Part shown: piece by piece, positions 9,840-17,954 of the stretch | How the letters are laid out: each line of letters begins with the position of its first letter | How positions within the stretch are numbered: position 1 is the stretch's first letter | Assembly: GCA_029946045.1 (NCBI GenBank) | Contig: JAQSDS010000398.1 | Span: 1 to 17,954 of the forward strand | DNA from: Rhodoferax sp. | GTDB lineage: Bacteria > Pseudomonadota > Gammaproteobacteria > Burkholderiales > Burkholderiaceae_C | DNA length: 17,954 bases | Direction of reading: 5' to 3' | Program-made: the position numbers and the translations under genes | The notes under the pieces: generated by a model | What the model was told of the DNA's origin: nothing | What the model saw: the letters and a program-made list of their open reading frames with translations, nothing else | Database searches by the model: none

Positions 9840-11288
9840 ATGAAAGTTTTGCAAGTCAGCGCCGAGATTTTTCCGCTGCTCAAAACCGGGGGGCTGGCGG
9901 ACATTGCCGGTGCCTTGCCGTCGGCCCTGAACGCTGTGGGCTGTGATGTACGCGTGTTGCTGCCGGGTTTTGCGCCCATCATGGCCGATTTGCAGTCGGC
10001 CAGCGTGCTGGCCAAGCTGACAACCCCCTGGGGCGAGCGGGTGGTGCTGCGCCAGGGCGTACTGGGCACGCTGGGCATCCATGCCTATGTGATTGACGCA
10101 CCGCATCTTTATGTGCGCGCTGGCACACCTTACGAAAACGAGCAGCGTCAGCCGCACGCCGACAACCATCTGCGTTTTGCCCTACTGGGCTGGGTGGCGG
10201 CCCAGCTGGCCTGCCACCTCGACACCCATTGGCACCCGGCCGTGGTGCACAGCCATGACTGGCATGCCGCCCTGACATCCGCCTACCTGGCGTTCGGGCC
10301 AACACAGGGCCGTCGGGTGGCCAGCGTTTTCACCGTGCATAACCTGGCCTACCAGGGGGTGTTCGCGCCTATCCACTTCTTTGATCTGGGTTTGCCCACC
10401 CATGCGTTTTCAGTCAACGGCCTGGAGTTTCATGGCCAGTTGTCGTTCATGAAAGCCGGGCTGTATTACGCCGACCACATCACCACTGTGAGCCCGACCT
10501 ACGCCCGCGAGATCCAGACCCCGGAGCAGGGTTGCGGACTTGACGGTCTGCTGCGCGCCCGTGCTCACGACTTGAGTGGCATCCTCAATGCGGTGGATGA
10601 AACCGTCTGGAACCCTGTCACAGATGCCTTGATTCCCCACGCCTTCGAGGCCGGAAAACCGGCAGGTAAGGCGCGCTGCAAGGCCGTGTTGCAGCAAGCG
10701 TTGGGCCTGGCGCTTGCACCCGATGCGCCATTGTTTGGTGTGGTGAGCCGGCTGACCGAACAAAAAGGTCTGCACCTGGTGTTGGGCGTGATCGACGACC
10801 TGCTGGCCCGCGGCGGGCAGTTGGTCGTGCTTGGCACCGGGGATGCCGCCCTGGAGGCTGCCTTTGGGGCGCGCGCAGCCGCCCACCCGCACGCGGTGTC
10901 GGTGCGCATTGGCTACGATGAGGCCTACGCCCACCGTATTTTTGCCGCCACCGATGTGACTTTGGTGCCGTCGCGCTTTGAGCCCTGCGGCCTGACCCAG
11001 ATGTATGGTCTGAAATACGGCAGCTTGCCGCTGGTGCACCGGGTCGGAGGGCTGGCTGACACCGTGGTGGATTGCGCGCTGGAAAACCTGGCCGACGGAA
11101 CCGCCAATGGCTTTGTTTTTCATGACTTTACCCCTGAGGCGCTTGATCTTGCCATGCGCCGTGCCTTGGCGCTCTATGCCCGCAAAAGCGAATGGCGCAG
11201 CGTGCGCCAGCGTGCCATGGCGCAGCATCTGGGGTGGGACAAGGCGGCGGCGCAATACGCTGCGCTGTACCAGAGCCTGGTGGCCTGA
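9840..11288 (+). CDS. glgA: Glycogen synthase (ADP-glucose-dependent, GT5)
   Basis: Transfers glucose from ADP-glucose to the non-reducing end of alpha-1,4-glucan. The protein has 482 residues (E. coli 477) with the GT-B fold of family GT5. ADP-glucose-binding K15 is in LLKTGGLAD, and VHSHDWHAAL (136-145) is conserved. VVSRLTEQKG (301-310) carries the phosphate-contacting Arg and Lys (R304, K309). E381 is in the C-terminal motif PSRFEPCGLTQMYGLKYG, followed by VGGLADTV. The start is the ATG at 9840, 13 bp after glgC with only an AAAAG-like weak ribosome-binding site, which suggests translational linkage with glgC. No truncation or missing catalytic residue was seen. Confidence 0.98.
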   Translation: MKVLQVSAEIFPLLKTGGLADIAGALPSALNAVGCDVRVLLPGFAPIMADLQSASVLAKLTTPWGERVVLRQGVLGTLGIHAYVIDAPHLYVRAGTPYENEQRQPHADNHLRFALLGWVAAQLACHLDTHWHPAVVHSHDWHAALTSAYLAFGPTQGRRVASVFTVHNLAYQGVFAPIHFFDLGLPTHAFSVNGLEFHGQLSFMKAGLYYADHITTVSPTYAREIQTPEQGCGLDGLLRARAHDLSGILNAVDETVWNPVTDALIPHAFEAGKPAGKARCKAVLQQALGLALAPDAPLFGVVSRLTEQKGLHLVLGVIDDLLARGGQLVVLGTGDAALEAAFGARAAAHPHAVSVRIGYDEAYAHRIFAATDVTLVPSRFEPCGLTQMYGLKYGSLPLVHRVGGLADTVVDCALENLADGTANGFVFHDFTPEALDLAMRRALALYARKSEWRSVRQRAMAQHLGWDKAAAQYAALYQSLVA

Positions 11289-11341
11289 ACAGATGGCGTC
11301 TGCGCAGAATTCTTTTGCAGTTTCTTTGGAGTTTCTGACGC

Positions 11342-12856
11342 ATGGCTGATTCATGGATGGCGCAACGCGCCGCTGGTGTGGTGTTGCACCCGACCTCTTT
11401 GCCCGGGCCGCACGGCGTGGGGGACCTGGGGCCTAATGCCTATTTCTTCATTGACTGGTTGCATGCTGCGGGGCAGACGCTGTGGCAAACCTTGCCGCTC
11501 GGGCCGGTGGGGCCGGGAGACTCGCCCTACATGGGTAGTTCCGCTTTTGCGGGCAATCCCTTGCTGGTTGCGCTGGAGCCTTTGGTGCAGCGGGGGTGGT
11601 TGGCCGCGCCAAGCCTGGCAGCCGATTGGGACGAGGCGCATGTCGACTATGCCGCCGTGAGCCCCTGGCGGCTGCAAAGGCTACGTGAGGCTTTTGCCGG
11701 CTTCGAACAGCACGCGACAAAGTCCGACCAAGACGAACTGGCTGCCTGGGAACTGGGTCAGCAAGCCTGGCTGCTTGATTACAGCTTGTTCATGGCGCTT
11801 GACCAGGCCCACAGCCCGGCACTGTGGCCTGAGTGGCCACCGGCACTGGCCCAGCGCGATGCGGTGGCGCTGGCCAAAGCGCGTGCCAGCCATGCGCAGG
11901 ACATCGCCTTTTGGTGTTTTGTACAGTGGCAGTTCGAGTTGCAATGGCAAGCTGTGAAAAACTATGCCCACAGCAAGGGGGTGCGCTTGGTGGGCGACTT
12001 GCCGATTTTTGTGGCTCACCATGGCGCCGATTGTTGGGCCCGGCCCGACCTGTACCTGCTGGACGCTTTGGGTCAGCCCAGCGTGGTGGCGGGTGTGCCA
12101 CCCGACTTTTTCTCGGCCACGGGCCAGCGCTGGGGCAACCCACTCTACAACTGGGATGCCATGGCGCAGGACGGCTACCGCTGGTGGATTGAGCGGATGC
12201 GTCGCCAACTGCACCTGGCCGACCTGGTGCGCATTGACCATTTCCGTGGCTTTGTCGACTATTGGGAGATTCCAGCCGAAGAGCCCACCGCCGTCAAAGG
12301 CTGCTGGCGGCAAGGGCCGGGGATGGCCTTGTTTGATGCGCTGGCGCAGGCTTTGGGCGACCTGCCCATCATCGCCGAAGATTTGGGCATCATCACACCC
12401 GAGGTTCATGCCTTGCGCGAGCGCACCGGATTTCCGGGCATGCGCGTGTTGCAGTTTGCTTTTTCAGGGGATGCCGGCAGCGCCTTTTTACCGCACAACT
12501 TCGAGCCCAATACGGTGGTCTACACAGGCACCCATGACAACGACACCGTGCCCGGCTGGTGGGCCAGTTGCAGTGGGCACGAGCGCGCCTTTGCCAGCCA
12601 TTACCTGGGTATCGATGGCGATGAGGCGCATTGGGCCATGGTGCGCGCGGCCTCGTTTTCAGTGGCGCGTTTGTCCTTGTGCCAGTTTCAGGACGTGCTG
12701 GGACTGGGCAGCCAGCACCGCATGAACACGCCGGGCACCATGGGTTGCTGGTCGTGGCGATTCAGCTGGGACTGGGTTGCGCCCGACCTGGCACAGCGCT
12801 TTGCGAACATCACCGCTTCGAGTGGCCGGGTCGGATTTGACCGGATGCGGTTTTAG
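11342..12856 (+). CDS. malQ: 4-alpha-glucanotransferase (amylomaltase, GH77)
   Basis: Disproportionates maltooligosaccharides by moving alpha-1,4-glucan segments, which recycles short chains left by GlgP and GlgX or makes primers for GlgA. The protein has 504 residues, usual for GH77. The nucleophile D299 is in VRIDHFRGF, the acid/base E346 in IIAEDLGIITPEV, and the third carboxylate D399 in TGTHDNDTVPGWW. The N-terminal GVVLHPTSLPGPHGVGDLG and SPYMGSSAFAGNPLLV are signature stretches. GGAG at 11328-11331 lies ten bases before the ATG. It is the last gene of the + strand operon, 53 bp after glgA. Its TAG stop overlaps the TAA stop of convergent glgX by two bases, and the frames overlap by four. 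Confidence 0.97.
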   Translation: MADSWMAQRAAGVVLHPTSLPGPHGVGDLGPNAYFFIDWLHAAGQTLWQTLPLGPVGPGDSPYMGSSAFAGNPLLVALEPLVQRGWLAAPSLAADWDEAHVDYAAVSPWRLQRLREAFAGFEQHATKSDQDELAAWELGQQAWLLDYSLFMALDQAHSPALWPEWPPALAQRDAVALAKARASHAQDIAFWCFVQWQFELQWQAVKNYAHSKGVRLVGDLPIFVAHHGADCWARPDLYLLDALGQPSVVAGVPPDFFSATGQRWGNPLYNWDAMAQDGYRWWIERMRRQLHLADLVRIDHFRGFVDYWEIPAEEPTAVKGCWRQGPGMALFDALAQALGDLPIIAEDLGIITPEVHALRERTGFPGMRVLQFAFSGDAGSAFLPHNFEPNTVVYTGTHDNDTVPGWWASCSGHERAFASHYLGIDGDEAHWAMVRAASFSVARLSLCQFQDVLGLGSQHRMNTPGTMGCWSWRFSWDWVAPDLAQRFANITASSGRVGFDRMRF

Positions 12857-14961
12857 CCGGGCGGTGTATCTTGCAACAACATCAGGCTGTGCGCCGCCAC
12901 CGGGATGCGCAGCCCGCCCGCACCCCGGGCGTCGCTTTGGCCTCTGGGGTGACTGGAGTCCAGCAGCGCTTGCCAATGTCCCGGCGGTAACACGAAAGCC
13001 TCGCGCATGGCGCCGGCATTGAACAGCAGCAGCAAGGGCGTGGCGCTGCGCCCCGGTTTGCCAATCAGGCAAGCCAGGCTGCGGTCCGTGGCATGGTGCC
13101 AGCCCTCATGCTGCAACACCGTACCGTCGGCGTTCCACCAGGACACGTCATAGAGCCCATTGCCATCGGCGATGCCGCTGTACCACGTGTTGGCAAAAGG
13201 CTGAAGCTGGTGCCGAAGCGCTAACAGATGTTGGGTAAAAGCCAGCAGGTCGGTGTCTGGTTCGGACCAATCAATCCAGGTGGTGGCGTTGTCCTGGCAA
13301 TAGGGGTTGTTGTTGCCGTCTTGCGTGTGGCCCAACTCGTCGCCCGCGCAGAGCATGGGGGTGCCCTGGGCCAGCAGCGTGTTGGCCAATAGCACGCGCT
13401 GCAAGCGCTCGCGCAGCATCTTGACCATGGGGTCATCGCTGGGTCCCTCGACACCGCAGTTGAAGCTCAGGTTGTCGTTGTGGCCGTCGCGGTTGTCTTC
13501 CCCGTTGGCCAGGTTGTGACGCTGGTTGTAACTGACGAGGTCGCACAGGGTAAAACCATCGTGGGACACCACATAGTTGACCGACTTGGCCGGCGCACGG
13601 CGGCGCTCCTGGTAGAGGTCTGATGAGCCACACAGGCGCATGGCAAAGTCGCCGCGCGTGCAGCCCGCTGGCATCTCCTCGCCAGCGGCGGCACCCTGAA
13701 CCCAAAAACGCCGCGCACAGTCCCGGAATTTGTCATTCCATTCCAGCCAGCCGCGCGGAAATCCGCCCACCTGGTAGCCGCCGGGCCCGGTGTCCCAGGG
13801 CTCGGCAATCATCTTGACGCGCGACAGGACCGGGTCTTGCGCCATGGCGACAAAAAAAGCGGCCTGGGCACTGAAGCCGGTGTCGGTGCGGCCCAGCACG
13901 GGCGCCAAATCAAAGCGGAATCCATCGACATGCATGTCTTCAACCCAGTAACGCAAACTGTCCATCACCATTTGCAGTACTTTGGGATGGCGCAGATTCA
14001 GGGTGTTGCCACAACCGCTGTAGTTTTCATAGTGGCTGGGGTTGTCGGCAGGCAGGCGGTAATAGCTGGCGTTGTCGAGCCCCCTGAAGCTGAGGGTCGG
14101 ACCGGACTCATCGGCTTCGGCGGTATGGTTGTAGACCACATCCAGAATGACTTCGAGCCCGGCCTGGTGCAGCGTGCGCACCATGGTGCGAAACTCATCG
14201 CGCACAGTTTTGCCGTCGCGTCCGCTGGCGAGCTGAGGGTTGACACAAAAAAAGCCGAGGGTGTTGTAGCCCCAGTAATTGGTGAGTCCTCGTTTGCGCA
14301 GGCGCTCTTCGCTGAGGCTGTATTGCACCGGCAACAAGCTGACGGCAGTCACGCCCAGACCCGTGAGATGGCTGATCGAGGCGGGGTGGGCCAGTCCGGC
14401 GTAGCTGCCACGCACTTCGGGCGGTACCCGTGGATTGAGTTTTGAGAAACCCTTGACATGGCATTCGTACAGTACGGTATCGGCCAGGGTGATGCCTGGG
14501 GGGCTGTCATCACCCCAGTCAAATTGGTCGTGGGTGATACGGCCTTTGAGCGCCAGCGCAGCGTTGTCGTGGCCGAGCTTGTGCCCGGGGTAATGGCGAT
14601 CAGGCGTGAAGTGCTCCTGGCGCCAATCGAAGTGGCCTACGATTTCCCGTGCATAAGGGTCGAGCAGCAGTTTGCTGGCATCAAAGCGGTGCCCTTTGTC
14701 GGGCCACCAGGGGCCGTGGGCGCGCAGGCCGTAGACCATGCCGGGTTGTGCACCCGGCAGGTAGCCATGCCAGACATCGACGGTGTGACAAGGCAGGGGT
14801 AGGCGTGCCAATTCGTGTTGGCCCTCAGCGTCGAACAAGCACAGATCCATGGCTTGGGCGTGTGTCGAAAACACAGCGAAATTTACCCCGTGACCATCAA
14901 AATGGGCACCCATGGGCCAGGGGTGGCCGGCTTGCAACTGCTGGGTGATCAGACTGTCCAT
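12853..14961 (-). CDS. glgX: Glycogen debranching enzyme (isoamylase type, GH13)
   Basis: Hydrolyses alpha-1,6 branch points, chiefly on phosphorylase-trimmed limit dextrin. The protein has 702 residues (E. coli GlgX 657). It has an N-terminal CBM48-like beta-sandwich (about 12-120, [20 protein letters not shown]), a GH13 barrel, and a C-terminal beta domain. Catalytic residues: nucleophile D351 in VDGFRFDLA, acid/base E387 in IAEPWD, and D468 in [16 protein letters not shown] (274-282) is conserved region I. TreX-like isoamylases share this layout, but the position after glgB favours GlgX. Its ATG lies within the last 13 nt of glgB (14949-14961), so translational coupling is likely. Its stop overlaps that of malQ. 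Confidence 0.96.
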   Translation of the reverse strand: MDSLITQQLQAGHPWPMGAHFDGHGVNFAVFSTHAQAMDLCLFDAEGQHELARLPLPCHTVDVWHGYLPGAQPGMVYGLRAHGPWWPDKGHRFDASKLLLDPYAREIVGHFDWRQEHFTPDRHYPGHKLGHDNAALALKGRITHDQFDWGDDSPPGITLADTVLYECHVKGFSKLNPRVPPEVRGSYAGLAHPASISHLTGLGVTAVSLLPVQYSLSEERLRKRGLTNYWGYNTLGFFCVNPQLASGRDGKTVRDEFRTMVRTLHQAGLEVILDVVYNHTAEADESGPTLSFRGLDNASYYRLPADNPSHYENYSGCGNTLNLRHPKVLQMVMDSLRYWVEDMHVDGFRFDLAPVLGRTDTGFSAQAAFFVAMAQDPVLSRVKMIAEPWDTGPGGYQVGGFPRGWLEWNDKFRDCARRFWVQGAAAGEEMPAGCTRGDFAMRLCGSSDLYQERRRAPAKSVNYVVSHDGFTLCDLVSYNQRHNLANGEDNRDGHNDNLSFNCGVEGPSDDPMVKMLRERLQRVLLANTLLAQGTPMLCAGDELGHTQDGNNNPYCQDNATTWIDWSEPDTDLLAFTQHLLALRHQLQPFANTWYSGIADGNGLYDVSWWNADGTVLQHEGWHHATDRSLACLIGKPGRSATPLLLLFNAGAMREAFVLPPGHWQALLDSSHPRGQSDARGAGGLRIPVAAHSLMLLQDTPPG

Positions 14962-17126
14962 TCGAAAAATACGGTGGCTAGTGGGGGTAGCGTGAGCACG
15001 ATGGAATAAGGTTTGCCATGGCAGGGCACAGCGTCAGTGTCTGCTGTGCCCAGAGGCGTGCCCACATTGCTGCCACCGTAATGAGCGGAGTCGGTGTTGA
15101 GTACCTCGCGGTAGTGTCCCGGTTGGGGGACGCCTAAACGGTAGCCTGGCCAGACTTGCGGCGTGAAGTTGCACACCACCACCGTGAACCTGCCGGCATT
15201 GACTCCGTGGCGCGCAAAACTCAGCACCGAGTGTGCGGCGTCGCTGTGATCGATCCATTCAAAGCCCGCCGGGACAAAGTCTTGTTGGTACAGTGCCGGC
15301 GTGGCGCGGTAGAGTGTGTTGAGGTCGCGTACCAAGCGCTGGACGCCCGCGTGTGCAGGATGATCCAAAAGATGCCAGTCCAGGCTCTGGTCGTGATTCC
15401 ATTCGCGTTCCTGGGCAAACTCGCAACCCATGAACAGCAGTTTTTTCCCGGGATGGCCAAACATGTAGCCCAGAAAAGCGCGCACATTGGCCAATTGCTG
15501 CCAGCGGTCACCCGGCATTTTGGTCAACAACGAGCCTTTGCCATGCACCACTTCGTCGTGCGAGATCGGCAGTACAAAATTTTCATTGAAGGCGTAGACC
15601 AGGCTGAACGTCATCTCACCCTGATGGTGCTGGCGGTAAATGGGGTCACGCGCCATGTAGGCCAGGGTGTCATGCATCCAGCCCATGTTCCATTTGTAAT
15701 GAAAGCCGAGGCCACCCGCGTAAGTGGGCCGGGATACCGCCGGGTAGGCTGTGGACTCTTCAGCCAGGGTGATCGTCGGCGGGCATTCCACGCCGACGAC
15801 TTCGTTGACGCGTTTAAGAAAGGCAATGGCCTCCAGGTTCTCGCGGCCGCCGAATTCATTAGGAACCCACTCGCCGGCTTTGCGGCTGTAGTCACGGTAA
15901 AGCATGGAGGCCACGGCATCGACGCGCAGGCCATCCACGCCAAAACGCTCCAGCCAGTAAAGGGCGTTGCCGACCAAAAAGTTGCTGACCTCGGTGCGCC
16001 CCAGGTTGTAGATCAGCGTGTTCCAGTCCTGGTGGAAACCTTCACGCGGGTCGGCGTATTCGTAGAGATGGGTGCCGTCAAAGTTGGCCAAGCCATGGGC
16101 ATCAGAGGGGAAATGGGCCGGGACCCAGTCCAGAATCAGGCCAATGCCTGCGGTGTGGCAGCGCTGCACCAGGCGGCCAAAACCACTGGCATCGCCAAAA
16201 CGGGAGGTGGGTGCATACAGGCCAATGGGTTGGTAGCCCCAGGAGCCATCAAACGGGTGCTCGCTGACCGGCATCAGTTCCAGATGGGTGAAGCCCATGT
16301 CCAGCGCATAGGGAATCAGGGTGTCGGCCAGCTCGTCCCAGTTGAGCCAGCGGTTGCTGTCTTCGGCCACGCGCCGCCATGAGCCCAGATGCACCTCGTA
16401 AATGCTGACCGGGGCGTCCAGTGCATTGGCAGCCTGCCGCTGCGTCGAAGGTGCGAGCTTGGCCGGCAGCAGCCCGACCACGCTGGCCGTGGCAGGACGC
16501 AGCTCGGCCTGCAGGGCATAGGGGTCGGATCGCGCTGGTAAGACCTCGCCGTCACGCGTTCGGATCTCGAATTTGTAAAGTGACCCGGCCAGTACCCCGG
16601 GCAGAAACAATTCCCAAACGCCGCATTCCCGGCGCAGGCGCATGGGGTGGCGGCGGCCATCCCAAAAGTTGAAGTCGCCCACCACGCTGACGCGCGAGGC
16701 GTTCGGCGCCCAAACGGCAAAGCGCGTCCCGGTCACCCCCAGCATCGTGCCCGGATGTGCACCCAGCACCTCAAAAGGGCGCAGATGGGTGCCTTCGCCC
16801 AGTAGCCAGACGTCCATGTCACCCAGTACCAGCGGAAAGCGGTAAGGGTCCTCCAGCAGGCTGCTTTGGCCGTTGGCCCACTGTACTTGCAGCCTGTAAA
16901 CGTCGGTCGGTGCCGCCTCGACCTTGCCTTCAAAGAAACCACCGCTACGTTCCTTGAGTTGGCCCAGGCTGTCATTTTGGTCATTGAGCACCGATACCCG
17001 GGTGGCATGGGGCAGGAAACTGCGTATGGAGGTTTGCCCAGCGCCGGCCGGATGCGGCCCCAACACGGAAAATGGATCGCCGTGCGTGGCGTGACAGATC
17101 ATTTGAATGGTGTGGTGGTGCAGCAT
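14949..17126 (-). CDS. glgB: 1,4-alpha-glucan branching enzyme (GH13)
   Basis: Creates alpha-1,6 branches by cleaving an alpha-1,4 chain and transferring it. The protein has 725 residues (E. coli 728) and is nearly collinear with the E. coli enzyme. It has an N1 domain ([13 protein letters not shown]), a CBM48 domain (about 110-220, [26 protein letters not shown]), and a GH13 barrel with nucleophile D403 in [15 protein letters not shown], acid/base E456 in TLAEES, and D524 in [11 protein letters not shown]-terminal beta domain ends in [11 protein letters not shown]. The start is the ATG at 17126, with GAAGAA nine bases before it. An in-frame stop (that of glgP) lies 45 bases upstream and limits any extension. 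It sits 42 bp after glgP and overlaps glgX by 13 nt. Confidence 0.98.
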   Translation of the reverse strand: MLHHHTIQMICHATHGDPFSVLGPHPAGAGQTSIRSFLPHATRVSVLNDQNDSLGQLKERSGGFFEGKVEAAPTDVYRLQVQWANGQSSLLEDPYRFPLVLGDMDVWLLGEGTHLRPFEVLGAHPGTMLGVTGTRFAVWAPNASRVSVVGDFNFWDGRRHPMRLRRECGVWELFLPGVLAGSLYKFEIRTRDGEVLPARSDPYALQAELRPATASVVGLLPAKLAPSTQRQAANALDAPVSIYEVHLGSWRRVAEDSNRWLNWDELADTLIPYALDMGFTHLELMPVSEHPFDGSWGYQPIGLYAPTSRFGDASGFGRLVQRCHTAGIGLILDWVPAHFPSDAHGLANFDGTHLYEYADPREGFHQDWNTLIYNLGRTEVSNFLVGNALYWLERFGVDGLRVDAVASMLYRDYSRKAGEWVPNEFGGRENLEAIAFLKRVNEVVGVECPPTITLAEESTAYPAVSRPTYAGGLGFHYKWNMGWMHDTLAYMARDPIYRQHHQGEMTFSLVYAFNENFVLPISHDEVVHGKGSLLTKMPGDRWQQLANVRAFLGYMFGHPGKKLLFMGCEFAQEREWNHDQSLDWHLLDHPAHAGVQRLVRDLNTLYRATPALYQQDFVPAGFEWIDHSDAAHSVLSFARHGVNAGRFTVVVCNFTPQVWPGYRLGVPQPGHYREVLNTDSAHYGGSNVGTPLGTADTDAVPCHGKPYSIVLTLPPLATVFFEWTV

Positions 17127-17168
17127 GGCAAGCAGTTCTTCGGTGGGGCAACGGGCCGGGCGGTCTTT

Positions 17169-17954
17169 TCAGCGGGCGTCGGGCTTGACGTGCCAGATCT
17201 TATGAGCGTACTCGCCAATGGTACGGTCAGATGAGAAGACGCCCATGCTAGCCACATTGCGGATGGCGCGCTGGCTCCACAAGGCGGGTTGGCTGTAGAG
17301 TGCATCCACCTGCGCCTGGGTGGCAACATAGGAGGCATAGTCTGCCAGCAGCATGTAGTGGTCGCCACCCCATACCAGCGAGTTGACCAGGGCGCGGTAA
17401 CGTTCGGGTTCATCTGGTGAAAAGCAGCCCTCGCCAATGGCATCAAGAACGGCTTTGAGCGCAGGATTGTTTTCATAGTGCTGCAGCGGGTGATAGCCCT
17501 CGACCCGGAGCTGACGCACCTCGGGTGTTTTTAAACCAAAAATGAAAATATTCTCGTCGCCCACTTGTTGCCGGATTTCAATGTTGGCGCCATCGTCTGT
17601 GCCGATGGTGAGGGCACCATTGAGCGCCAGTTTCATGTTGCCGGTGCCCGAAGCCTCGGTGCCCGCGGTGGAAATTTGTTCCGACAAGTCCGCGCCGGGC
17701 ATGATGATTTCAGCCACCGAGACCCCATAGTTGGGGATGAACACAAGTTTAAGCTTGTCGCCAACCCGGGGGTCGTTGTTGATGGTCAGGCCGATATCGT
17801 GAATCAGACGGATGATCGACTTGGCCGCGACATAGCTTGATGCTGCCTTGCCGGCAAAAATGACGGTGCGCGGCACCCATGCTGCGTTCGGATTGGCCAA
17901 AATAGCCTGGTAGCGGCTGACAACGTGCAGCACGTTGAGCAATTGCCGCTTGTA
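17169..17954 (-). CDS. glgP: Glycogen/starch/maltodextrin phosphorylase (GT35), C-terminal part only
   Basis: Releases glucose-1-phosphate from alpha-1,4-glucan ends using phosphate and pyridoxal phosphate. Only the last 261 residues are in the window; the frame is open through the right edge. Numbering from the edge, the pyridoxal-phosphate lysine is K108 in [21 protein letters not shown] (codon at 17631-17633). [53 protein letters not shown] and the C-terminal [18 protein letters not shown] are all conserved with E. coli GlgP/MalP. It is the upstream member seen of the glgP-glgB-glgX unit, 42 bp before glgB. The promoter and N-terminus lie outside the window. GlgP rather than MalP is chosen from the context. 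Confidence 0.96.
   Translation of the reverse strand, partial: YKRQLLNVLHVVSRYQAILANPNAAWVPRTVIFAGKAASSYVAAKSIIRLIHDIGLTINNDPRVGDKLKLVFIPNYGVSVAEIIMPGADLSEQISTAGTEASGTGNMKLALNGALTIGTDDGANIEIRQQVGDENIFIFGLKTPEVRQLRVEGYHPLQHYENNPALKAVLDAIGEGCFSPDEPERYRALVNSLVWGGDHYMLLADYASYVATQAQVDALYSQPALWSQRAIRNVASMGVFSSDRTIGEYAHKIWHVKPDAR

Noticed and set aside
11290..11308. Small palindromes (CAGA...TCTG and TCTGCGCAGA) between glgA and malQ as a terminator
   Set aside because: Very short stems with no proper loop or T run, inside an otherwise continuous operon.
15156..16382. Long + strand open frame opposite glgB
   Set aside because: It is an antisense shadow of a highly conserved GH13 enzyme, with no recognisable domain or ribosome-binding site.

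Overview
This is a GC-rich (about 60% by eye), densely packed chromosomal segment, most likely from a betaproteobacterium of the Comamonadaceae type (Rhodoferax/Polaromonas-like). That assignment rests on protein style and gene content only, because no rRNA or other marker gene is present. There are eleven protein genes, two of them cut by the window edges. I see no tRNA, rRNA, CRISPR array, insertion sequence or phage gene.

Left part (1-6626). A 5'-truncated gene on the + strand encodes a degenerate sensor-kinase-like region fused to a DEDDh 3'-5' exonuclease. It converges on a minus-strand gene for a four-part cNMP-binding/CBS/DUF294 nucleotidyltransferase-like protein. A 27-bp imperfect inverted repeat fills the gap between them. 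Upstream of the DUF294 gene, on the same minus strand, lie an MFS transporter gene and prfC (peptide chain release factor 3). The likely order of transcription is prfC, MFS, then the DUF294 gene.

Centre (6627-6826). This is a 200-bp divergent intergenic region between prfC and pgm. It holds a 23-bp near-perfect palindrome and weak promoter-like elements on both strands. It is the main regulatory region visible in the window.

Right part (6827-17954). This is a complete glycogen metabolism locus arranged as two convergent operons. The + strand unit is pgm-glgC-glgA-malQ: Glc-6-P to Glc-1-P, then ADP-glucose, then alpha-1,4-glucan, plus glucan-chain disproportionation. The minus-strand unit is glgP-glgB-glgX: phosphorolysis, branching and debranching. 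The operons meet tail to tail at malQ and glgX, whose stop codons overlap inside the four bases TTAG. The + unit therefore makes linear polymer and remodels oligosaccharides, while the minus unit branches and degrades it. In E. coli, by contrast, glgBXCAP are transcribed in one direction. I see no obviously novel system. The points most worth a second look are the operator-like palindrome, the inverted-repeat element, the kinase-like/exonuclease fusion, the terminator-less convergent overlap, and a substituted allosteric lysine in GlgC.
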